From UMGS1052 sp045580005 (lineage in GTDB: Bacteria > Bacillota > Clostridia > Oscillospirales > CAG-382), in NCBI GenBank assembly GCA_045580005.1, contig JAZNMZ010000005.1:1-29411 (forward strand): DNA of 29,411 nt, read 5' to 3'. Position 1 is the stretch's first letter, and every line of letters begins with the position of its first letter. A model generated the notes under the pieces. It ran no database searches. It was not told the origin of the DNA and saw only the letters and a program-made list of their open reading frames with translations. Of the stretch, positions 1 through 5,130 are shown in pieces. Position numbers and translations under genes: made by a program.

Positions 1-1443
1 GGTAGCGTTCTCAACAGCCTCCTTGTCGGTATCAACCATATCACCCAAAATTAGTGAAGCTGTGTCAAATGCCAAACCACCCGCTTGGTTAAGTAATGAA
101 TTGTAATATGAGTCACTAGAGAATTCTTTTGTGAGAATTGATAACAGAACTGTTTTATAATATGAGGAGGGGTCTTTTTTAAGTTTATCACCATAAAAGT
201 TTTCTAAGAACAAATCCCAACTAACCAACCCGCGTTTATCTGCTTCTTCTGCAAGATATGCATAGGGAAGTTTGAGACCAGTAATTTGGTCAATATATCC
301 ATCAATATTGTCAGCGAAGTATTCTTCAAAACTTCGTTGGTCTTGACCAAGATTCATAAGAAAAGTTGGAGTTTTTGTTTTTTCAACATTATCAAGTCCC
401 AACTCGCCACAATACTCTTTTCCCCACACATATAAATCATTGTTATTTGTGATCGCTGCAGCAAATTGAGCTGAGCTGGAAATATATATTTTTTTTACAT
501 CTTTTAAAATTTGGGTTTGCTTTAGATCATTTGTCGAAGAATCCCAATAATTGTCACTTAAAATATCGCCGCTCTCCCATAAGCCACCATCATTATACAA
601 ATATAATGTATAACCACCCACAGAATGAATATCTAAAATATCAGTAAAAGTAGCAACTGGGCTTAATGTGTCTTCGGGAAATTGAATTCCTTTTTTTTCA
701 TAAAACATCTCATCACTATACAAATACGTTATACCGTCATCTTTCTTTATTGCAAAATGACCACCATAACAGCTACCATAATATTCCTTTACACCATTAA
801 TTGTGGTTATAGGTTTTTCAAAATTACCTCTGTAAAAATACAATTTATTGTCATGTGTAAGTAGTGTTACTATTTCACTGCCTTTATTGTCGTATATCTT
901 CTTTACATTTGAAAGTATCAAAGTATTATCATAATCACAATACGCGTTTCCATCATTCGTTATAAAAATAGCATTAGAGTATCCATCTTTATAAATCTGC
1001 GAAACATTATCAGAAATCTTTTTTTTAGTATACAAATCGTTATCATAGGTGTTTTCGTGTACCCAAAAACTAGAGTCATTGTACAAAACAAACATCCTAT
1101 AAGAATTTCCGACTACAGAATGAACATTGTTGTCAAATACTTTCCATTTGAAATCGCCATCTTCAACCAAAAGAGTACCGTCAGTTTTAATTATTACGTC
1201 AGCATAATTAGAAACACTTTTAACATTATCCATTTCTTTTGTAGGAAGATGCTCGTTGTCAAATGTAAAACCACGATATCCCCAGGAATATAATTCACCA
1301 GTAGAAGTAATTGCCCATGACAAACCATCGTCGTTTTGAACTATTGGTAATTCGTGTTGTTGTGCAAATACGTCAATAGAAAACGCAGAGAATAATACTG
1401 TAACTAGCAACATAATTGTAATAACTGATAATTTTTTCTTCAT
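1..1443 (-). CDS. Secreted RCC1-like repeat protein (C-terminus beyond window)
   Basis: The frame opens at an ATG (1441-1443) seven bases after AGGAGG and stays open for 481 codons to the window edge, so the C-terminus is missing. Residues 1-26 form a typical signal peptide: a MKKK start, a hydrophobic core, and a likely cut after VFA. What follows reads like divergent RCC1/BNR repeats. ELYSWG lies near residue 50. Spaced units such as IIKTDGTL and FITNDGNAY follow. A clear repeat with LYVWG, then GELGLDN and TPTF, lies near residues 335-360. Residues from about 365 on no longer look like repeats and have no fold I recognise. RCC1 repeats build a beta-propeller that usually binds proteins. 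Export and a possible surface or binding role are inferred; the ligand is unknown. Base composition is A+T-rich like the rest of the accessory stretch. Confidence 0.8.
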   Translation of the reverse strand, partial: MKKKLSVITIMLLVTVLFSAFSIDVFAQQHELPIVQNDDGLSWAITSTGELYSWGYRGFTFDNEHLPTKEMDNVKSVSNYADVIIKTDGTLLVEDGDFKWKVFDNNVHSVVGNSYRMFVLYNDSSFWVHENTYDNDLYTKKKISDNVSQIYKDGYSNAIFITNDGNAYCDYDNTLILSNVKKIYDNKGSEIVTLLTHDNKLYFYRGNFEKPITTINGVKEYYGSCYGGHFAIKKDDGITYLYSDEMFYEKKGIQFPEDTLSPVATFTDILDIHSVGGYTLYLYNDGGLWESGDILSDNYWDSSTNDLKQTQILKDVKKIYISSSAQFAAAITNNNDLYVWGKEYCGELGLDNVEKTKTPTFLMNLGQDQRSFEEYFADNIDGYIDQITGLKLPYAYLAEEADKRGLVSWDLFLENFYGDKLKKDPSSYYKTVLLSILTKEFSSDSYYNSLLNQAGGLAFDTASLILGDMVDTDKEAVENAT

Positions 1444-1498
1444 TTTTGTACCTCCTAAAATTACCCTATGCTTAACGAGAAAACATTATTTTTCAATT

Positions 1499-1527
1499 AG
1501 CATAACACATTTTTTGTTTTTTGTCAA
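1499..1527 (-). promoter_or_regulatory. Sigma-A promoter for the RCC1-like gene
   Basis: On the minus strand TTGACA (1527-1522) is followed after exactly 17 bases by TATGCT (1504-1499). This sits about 55 bases upstream of the ATG and its AGGAGG site. Confidence 0.75.
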
Positions 1528-1673
1528 TTTTTGATATTTTGTAGTTGGACAGACACACAAATAATCCTAGATGTTTTTATATTCACGTTGATGGGAACTG
1601 TGTTGTTGTAAGATAGATGTTTTATTGGTTCAATAAATTGTTATGGTTGCTACCATTGATTGCATTTGCACAA

Positions 1674-1700
1674 TTAGATCTTAAAATCTTTTTTCATCAT
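1674..1700 (-). other. Eight-codon frame with a strong ribosome binding site
   Basis: AGGAGG (1710-1705) is followed by two adjacent ATG codons, then KKDFKI and a stop. The spacing suits the second ATG at 1697. It lies just past the terminator of the structured RNA. It may be the surviving start of a truncated gene or a leader peptide; the sequence does not decide. The bases from here down to the RCC1 promoter hold no other feature I can see. Confidence 0.25.
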
Positions 1701-1715
1701 TATACCTCCTGAAAC

Positions 1716-1744
1716 AAAAAGTGCGCCAACCGTAGTTAACGCAC
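1716..1744 (-). terminator. Intrinsic terminator of the structured RNA
   Basis: On the minus strand GTGCG (1744-1740) pairs with CGCAC (1725-1721), with an inner AAC/GTT pairing, followed directly by TTTTTG (1720-1715). Confidence 0.55.
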
Positions 1745-1931
1745 CGAAAAACGCAAACTCCGATTGTCGCGAAACAAACCTTAACAGAAACGGGAAAACC
1801 CTTAATACTCTACCAAGTGGAATTTGCGCTTTTACCAAATTCATATAGGTAGAGTGTGTTAAAAAAGGTATAGTTATCCCTTGTAAAGATAAAAATCCCC
1901 CGAGTTTCTGATTATTCAGTTTGTTTCGCTC
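1716..1931 (-). ncRNA. Structured small RNA with its own promoter and terminator
   Basis: No reading frame explains this stretch. Read on the minus strand from a consensus promoter, the transcript starts near 1931-1929 and folds into a long closed structure. A perfect 11-bp terminal stem joins GCGAAACAAAC (1929-1919) to GTTTGTTTCGC (1779-1769). Inside it CAGAAAC (1910-1904) pairs with GTTTCTG (1791-1785), and a short GGG/CCC pairing continues the stem. An apical hairpin pairs ACTCTACC (1855-1848) with GGTAGAGT (1814-1807), and within that GAATTT with AAATTC. The transcript ends at a terminator hairpin near 1744-1721 with a following T run. The shape (one long interrupted hairpin of roughly 215 bases) resembles 6S RNA in outline. 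The closing repeats around a second hairpin also recall a retron msr-msd, but no reverse transcriptase lies in the window. The family is not identified. Confidence 0.6.
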
Positions 1932-1935
1932 TTAT

Positions 1936-1964
1936 ATTATACCACTAAATTAAGAAAAAATCAA
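1936..1964 (-). promoter_or_regulatory. Sigma-A promoter of the structured RNA
   Basis: TTGATT (1964-1959), a 17-base spacer and a perfect TATAAT (1941-1936) on the minus strand. The expected start falls at the first bases of the closing stem of the RNA. Confidence 0.75.
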
Positions 1965-2001
1965 CTGTATTATGTGTATGAATCAATTTTATACGATTAA
2001 T

Positions 2002-2031
2002 TTGTCGGATTTGTTGTCTAAAAGGTATAAT
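2002..2031 (+). promoter_or_regulatory. Probable promoter of the orphan plus-strand frame
   Basis: TTGTCG (2002-2007), an 18-base spacer and TATAAT (2026-2031), followed by a GGGAGG site at 2055-2060. It diverges from the structured RNA promoter. Confidence 0.45.
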
Positions 2032-2069
2032 ATAATTATAAAAATCTTTTTGAAGGGAGGTAACGTTTT

Positions 2070-2321
2070 ATAGGAGATAATGGTCCAAGCCTTGATGAAC
2101 TTATAGCCGAAGCAGAGGCTAAAAAGGGAAATGATAAAGAAACTGCTACTAAGAAAACAGTAAACTTAAGAATTATCACTTTAGAAAAGGGATATTCTTT
2201 TCTACATTCCTGCAAAAAGCCCAAACGAGATTTGCGTAAAACGTGCACTCGTTTGGGCTTGATTTATGCAATTTTAAATTACTACATAGGGTTTTACAAC
2301 GTTCAACTACATCATACTTAA
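2070..2321 (+). pseudogene. Orphan reading frame, RBS present but no standard start
   Basis: A GGGAGG site (2055-2060) is followed after nine bases by ATA, not ATG, and the upstream in-frame codon TAA at 2061-2063 excludes an earlier start. From ATA the frame reads like a genuine hydrophilic N-terminus, including SLDELIAEAEAKKG and then KKTVNLRIITLEKG. After about residue 42 it runs straight through the hairpin at 2217-2260 and loses protein character. The only nearby ATG (2080) gives eight codons. This is best read as the 5' remnant of a gene whose start has mutated and whose body is gone. A real gene using ATA is possible but less likely. No family is recognised. Confidence 0.3.
2212..2260 (-). 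terminator. Strong intrinsic terminator for the 2335-3279 gene
   Basis: AAGCCCAAACGAG (2260-2248) pairs perfectly over 13 bp with CTCGTTTGGGCTT (2229-2217) on the minus strand, and a T run follows at once. It begins about 75 bases past the stop of the minus-strand gene. Confidence 0.75.
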
Positions 2322-2334
2322 ATACTCAAAATAG

Positions 2335-3279
2335 TCATTCTTTATCTGCGTCAAACAGTTTCTGTGTTTCATCTTCAGTTATTTCCAACTTTAAGAACTC
2401 TAATAGTCCCTTATTGATTGCCGGTTTAAAGGCATTTTCCAAATGCTCAATTATTGCTTGATTGGCACCGTGGTACTGTAATTGTCTTCTTGTACTTTCG
2501 GGTAAAATAGGAATAATAACAATTAACTTTGCCTTATGTTGCTTGGCAGTTGTATAAAAATAAATTTTAGACAAAGTGTGATATAGTGTATAAATTTGGT
2601 GGTAGACGGAATAAGGCATTGTTACCTCTATAAAGAACTCTTCGTTTATTGTTTTGTAATAAGCATCGAATACAATATTACGATTCATTATTGGGTCAAC
2701 ACCAACAAATTCGTCTGAAAACTTTATTTCTTTATGTATTGATGTACTCGGGATGTCATTTTGCCTTATAAATTTGTCTAGCGCAAATCGCTCAATACCT
2801 CTGAAGAAATTTGTGCGTGAACGAGGAGATATTGTCGCTGTTTCCTTTGGAGCATTATCGATAATTTGTTCCTCTGATTCACGTTTTTCTTCAATGTCGT
2901 CTGGTTGTGCTTCTTCAACAAGGATTTCACGTAAACCCTTTGAATCCATACCAAAAACATTTATATTTTTATTTGATATGGTAGCAGAAACAACATTTAA
3001 TAATTGTGTCCGTAGTTCTCGATTTTCTTCTTTTTGACTTTTCAATTCTCCCAATGTTTTGGCATTTTCCTTTTTTAAGCTTATGATATTTGAAATGCTA
3101 AAACTATCGAATATTTCTGCTAATGAAAGAATAACCAGTATTAATATTAAGCAAATAATTTCTGGAGTTATAATCAGAGAAGGAGTCCCTCTAAAAAAAG
3201 AAACTGTAATAATTGTTACAACAAATACTACTAGGGCAATAATCAAAATTCTTACAAACCAATTGTTTTTCTTTTCCAT
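2335..3279 (-). CDS. Membrane-anchored coiled-coil protein with nuclease-like C-terminal domain
   Basis: The gene encodes 314 residues from an ATG with GAGG eight bases upstream. Residues 8-28 and 37-56 are two hydrophobic segments. Residues 65-100 are a charged heptad-like stretch, likely a coiled coil. Residues 110-155 are acidic and probably disordered. The C-terminal part from about 160 looks folded. It contains VFDAYYK (203-209), a hairpin turn, and EEFFIEVT (213-220), then helices and the strand KLIVIIPIL (251-259). That order resembles the core of PD-(D/E)XK nucleases, with D205 and E218. However, the usual Lys two residues after the Glu is T220, so activity is doubtful. I recognise no named family. 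It has its own promoter and terminator and stands alone among mobile-type remnants, so a defence or accessory role is only a guess. Confidence 0.8.
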   Translation of the reverse strand: MEKKNNWFVRILIIALVVFVVTIITVSFFRGTPSLIITPEIICLILILVILSLAEIFDSFSISNIISLKKENAKTLGELKSQKEENRELRTQLLNVVSATISNKNINVFGMDSKGLREILVEEAQPDDIEEKRESEEQIIDNAPKETATISPRSRTNFFRGIERFALDKFIRQNDIPSTSIHKEIKFSDEFVGVDPIMNRNIVFDAYYKTINEEFFIEVTMPYSVYHQIYTLYHTLSKIYFYTTAKQHKAKLIVIIPILPESTRRQLQYHGANQAIIEHLENAFKPAINKGLLEFLKLEITEDETQKLFDADKE

Positions 3280-3321
3280 ACTTTATACCTCAAGAGTCTT
3301 TATTATTCTTATTTTATATAA

Positions 3322-3350
3322 ATAATAGCATAATTCTACAATTTTCACAA
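3322..3350 (-). promoter_or_regulatory. Promoter of the 2335-3279 gene
   Basis: TTGTGA (3350-3345), a 17-base spacer and TATTAT (3327-3322) on the minus strand, about 40 bases before the ATG. Confidence 0.6.
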
Positions 3351-3393
3351 CACAATTATGTAAAATTTGTAATCTCTTGGTGTTGGTTGAACT

Positions 3394-3651
3394 TTACGCC
3401 ATCCTTAGTTCCACCACATCACCAGTATCTCTCATCATATTCAGCATCCTAAACGCCACCTCAAGTGACTTCTCCGTATCCTTACCACTTCTCTTATAAA
3501 ACGCATACAAAAGCACGATATCTTCACTTTGCTTCACAAACAAAACTCTCACCCTACAGCCGAAACTCTTACATATCCGTATATATTCAATGTTTTCTCC
3601 TCCCGGATATAAATCAATGAATATATTATACCATTGTGCCGTTTTTATAAA
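3394..3651 (-). pseudogene. Decayed HigB/RelE-like toxin, N-terminus lost
   Basis: An 86-codon frame between a TGA (3654-3652) and TAA (3396-3394) has no ATG, GTG or TTG near its beginning. Its content is clearly protein-like. It has WYNIFIDLYPGGENIEYI early on, and then RVRVLFVKQSEDIVLLYAFY and KRSGKDTEKSLEVAFRML. This is the pattern of the C-terminal half of HigB/RelE-type mRNA interferases (phage Gp49-like), where a VLFVKQ strand is followed by a LLxAFxKKSxKT segment and a helix. Intact members run about 100-120 residues, so roughly the first 30 are missing. No helix-turn-helix antitoxin follows on the same strand before the next gene. A TTG at 3588 with a good GGGAGG opens another frame that stops after about 14 codons. 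Confidence 0.5.
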
Positions 3652-3708
3652 TCATACCAAAAGCCAATTTAGAAAATACAATAGGGATACTACCATCAAA
3701 AAAAGTCA

Positions 3709-3866
3709 ATCGCTCCACCTCTAAGAGCAGGAGCGATATACATCGAGGCAAACATCGTTAAAGCCAGTAATTGCAAGGGCTTAGAGGTGGAGATATGAGG
3801 TGAATTTTTAATATCAAAATTACAGCTTTTTGATGTTTTATAATATTGGTGTAGCTCCACCTCTAA
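3709..3866. repeat. Three copies of a 12-base motif in alternating orientation
   Basis: CTCCACCTCTAA occurs at 3713-3724 and 3855-3866, and its exact complement TTAGAGGTGGAG at 3781-3792. The middle copy can therefore pair with either outer copy, giving two mutually exclusive stems. Inside the first unit ATCGCTCC (3709-3716) also pairs with GGAGCGAT (3730-3737), and between copies two and three ATCAAAA pairs with TTTTGAT. No gene is apparent here. The block abuts the right end of the IS200-type element. Confidence 0.6.
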
Positions 3867-3982
3867 ATCATAATCATAACCACCGGCCGTGCCGGTGGTA
3901 TGCACAAGCGCCCGTGGCGCATTATGTCGGCTGTGCCTATAGGCACGGTGAAGATCCGCCAACCGCATCTATGTCACGGGCT

Positions 3983-4003
3983 GCCCCTTAAGGGGCTTTT
4001 TTA
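3983..4003 (+). terminator. Terminator inside the IS, facing tnpA
   Basis: GCCCC (3983-3987) pairs with GGGGC (3992-3996) across a TTAA loop, followed by a run of T on the plus strand. In this orientation it would stop transcription entering from outside and reading antisense to tnpA. Confidence 0.5.
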
Positions 4004-4477
4004 TTTGCCCTCTTGTGTCGGCTTACCCGTGAACGGGTCAACGTATTCTTTTAACGACAATTGTTCTTCTTCATAATCTTGTTGCAGTTGATTTCTTATG
4101 TATTCTGCAATTGCCTTTTTATTTCGCCAAACTGTATCTACATAATATCCTCTACACCAAAAATTTCTATTACCATATTTATATTTCAGATTGGCATACT
4201 TCTCAAATATCATCAGACTACTCTTGCCTTTTAGATATCCCATTATCTGTGCTACACTATACTTTGGTGGTATTGATACCAGCATATGTATATGGTCTTT
4301 GCATACCTCTGCTTCTATTATTTCCACACCTTTATATTCGCACAGTTTTCTCAACATTTGACCTATATCCAATCTTATCTGTCCATATATTATCTGTCTT
4401 CTGTATTTTGGGGCAAATACTATATGGTACTTGCATTCCCACTTCGTGTGTGCTAAACTATTTGTATCAAGTTTCAT
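4001..4477 (-). CDS. tnpA: IS200/IS605-family Y1 transposase TnpA
   Basis: At 158 residues this is the full usual length of the family. TnpA is a single-strand DNA transposase that cuts and rejoins at hairpin-marked ends using one tyrosine. The HUH metal-binding motif is intact as HIH (H62-H64, in DHIHMLV). The catalytic Tyr is most likely Y126 in EYIRNQ. WECKYHIVFAPKYRR near the N-terminus is characteristic. The reading frame is undamaged, so the element may still be active. The AGGAGG site lies 12 bases before the ATG and is buried in a long inverted repeat, which should keep expression low. Confidence 0.92.
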   Translation of the reverse strand: MKLDTNSLAHTKWECKYHIVFAPKYRRQIIYGQIRLDIGQMLRKLCEYKGVEIIEAEVCKDHIHMLVSIPPKYSVAQIMGYLKGKSSLMIFEKYANLKYKYGNRNFWCRGYYVDTVWRNKKAIAEYIRNQLQQDYEEEQLSLKEYVDPFTGKPTQEGK

Positions 4478-4488
4478 TTCGACTTGAT

Positions 4489-4548
4489 TCCTCCTTTTGT
4501 TTTTTTATTTATGGTTGGAGGAGCATCTTTATTTTAACAAAAGGAGGA
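4489..4548 (-). promoter_or_regulatory. Inverted repeat hiding the tnpA ribosome binding site
   Basis: TCCTCCTTTTGTT (4548-4536 read on the minus strand) pairs perfectly with AACAAAAGGAGGA (4501-4489), which contains the tnpA AGGAGG. In an RNA starting upstream, the site would be locked in a 13-bp stem. This is the arrangement described for IS200 translational repression. Confidence 0.7.
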
Positions 4549-4612
4549 TATTTTTTCCACTCATAGCTAAAGCTTTTTGGAACCACCAGCACTGCTGGTG
4601 GTTTTCGTTATA

Positions 4613-4653
4613 CAAAAAATGCCCTGAAAGATATCACTTTCAAGGCACTTTTT
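4613..4653. terminator. Bidirectional intrinsic terminator beside the IS
   Basis: TGCCCTGAAAG (4620-4630) pairs with CTTTCAAGGCA (4637-4647), allowing one G-T pair, with A/T runs on both sides. On the minus strand the run TTTTTTG follows, so it would end transcripts coming from the fragment at 4659-4778. Confidence 0.65.
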
Positions 4654-4658
4654 CCATT

Positions 4659-4778
4659 TTATTTGGTGCTACGCGGTATAGTTGTGTTTCGCAAGATTTC
4701 CGTTTTCACTCGGATACTTCTATAAACAATTTGATATGTAGCAGCAGTCTTTTTCGCATCTGCAATTCGTGTATTTCT
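4659..4778 (-). pseudogene. Possible gene tail ending at the terminator
   Basis: A minus-strand frame of 39 codons runs between an in-frame TAG and a TAA, and a terminator follows about 10 bases later. The text has protein character (IADAKKTAATYQIVYR and RVKTEILRN) but no start codon and no family I can name. Its position between tandem repeats and a terminator, close to a probable integration boundary, would suit the tail of a lost recombination or accessory gene. This is a guess. Confidence 0.2.
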
Positions 4779-4780
4779 CT

Positions 4781-4802
4781 ACGCCATTTTTACGCCATTT
4801 TC
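4781..4802. repeat. Tandem 11-base direct repeat
   Basis: ACGCCATTTTT (4781-4791) is followed directly by ACGCCATTTTC (4792-4802). A partial copy, ACGCCAT, lies near 4860. Short tandem repeats of this kind occur as arm-binding sites of tyrosine integrases, but no integrase is present to support that reading. The surrounding stretch 4604-4915 has no convincing intact gene. Confidence 0.4.
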
Positions 4803-4915
4803 GTATGGAGTAGCATAGAGATATATGAACTTATAATTTGGTTGGTTGTGCGAAAAAACACGCCATATCAAGCTTTATAAGCATTTATAGGAACATGTGG
4901 AGATATGAAAAATGG

Positions 4916-4942
4916 TTAATGACCAACTATACCAAGCTTCAT
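4916..4942 (-). pseudogene. ychF: Cut-off 5' end of a ychF-like GTPase gene
   Basis: A strong promoter and an AGAGGT site lead to ATG at 4942 and the codons MKLGIVG, then H and a stop. MKLGIVG is the almost invariant beginning of the Obg-family ATPase YchF, which normally continues LPNVGKST. After the seventh codon nothing matches. I read this as the original 5' end of ychF, divergent from rimO, separated from the rest of the gene by an insertion or rearrangement. Only 21 bases support the identity, but the full set of expression signals makes chance less likely. Confidence 0.45.
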
Positions 4943-4985
4943 ATTTTACCTCTTTAATAATTTTTGTATTTGCATAATTAAGGTA

Positions 4986-5014
4986 ATTATACCATAGAAA
5001 AACAGATTTTTCAA
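4986..5014 (-). promoter_or_regulatory. Sigma-A promoter of the ychF-like start
   Basis: TTGAAA (5014-5009), a 17-base spacer and a perfect TATAAT (4991-4986) on the minus strand, diverging from the rimO promoter about 50 bases away. Confidence 0.75.
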
Positions 5015-5061
5015 GTGTTTTTGTATATTGCAGGGCGGGAGAAAAAACTTTGCTATATTAC

Positions 5062-5090
5062 TTGAAAAAATGATAAAATTGTGGTAGAAT
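5062..5090 (+). promoter_or_regulatory. Sigma-A promoter of the rimO operon
   Basis: TTGAAA (5062-5067), a 17-base spacer and TAGAAT (5085-5090), about 40 bases before the rimO GTG. It is the only good promoter before the eight-gene operon. Confidence 0.75.
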
Positions 5091-5130
5091 GTATGATGAA
5101 TATTTATATACAGTTTAAGAGGTAAAAAAA

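Larger units (their letters stand above)
3879..4603 (-). mobile_element. IS200-type insertion sequence (IS200/IS605 family, tnpA only)
   Basis: A single Y1 transposase gene is flanked by matching subterminal hairpins, as expected for this family, which has no terminal inverted repeats and makes no target duplication. The left-end hairpin pairs AACCACCAGC with GCTGGTGGTT (4581-4603, loop of 3). The right-end hairpin pairs ACCACCGGC with GCCGGTGGT (3879-3899, loop of 3). The span of about 725 bases fits IS200. The true tips lie a few to about 20 bases outside the hairpins and cannot be fixed here. Between tnpA and the right hairpin are further palindromes (GTGCCTATAGGCAC at 3933-3946 and GCGCC/GGCGC at 3908-3920). 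No tnpB is present. Confidence 0.8.

Noticed and set aside
1769..1929. Calling the structured RNA a retron msr-msd
   Set aside because: The closing repeats fit, but no reverse transcriptase lies within the window on either side. Kept only as an alternative.
1769..1929. Calling the structured RNA 6S RNA
   Set aside because: The central unpaired region is very uneven between strands and I could not match conserved 6S positions. A covariance model is needed.
2036..2248. Minus-strand frame of 70 codons
   Set aside because: It crosses the terminator hairpin and the opposite promoter, and has no ribosome binding site.
2335..3279. Active PD-(D/E)XK nuclease
   Set aside because: The Lys expected two residues after the catalytic Glu is Thr, and the upstream acidic position is uncertain. 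Only nuclease-like is supported.
3709..3866. CRISPR array
   Set aside because: There are only three copies, one inverted, with unequal spacing and no cas genes.
3696..3968. Minus-strand frame of 90 codons beside the IS
   Set aside because: It runs through the right-end hairpin and the triple repeat and has no ribosome binding site. Those structures explain the sequence better.
4111..4566. Plus-strand open frame of 151 codons over the transposase
   Set aside because: It is antisense to tnpA, which has intact HUH and Tyr motifs. Its composition (Tyr-, Leu- and Ser-rich) is what a reversed frame gives.
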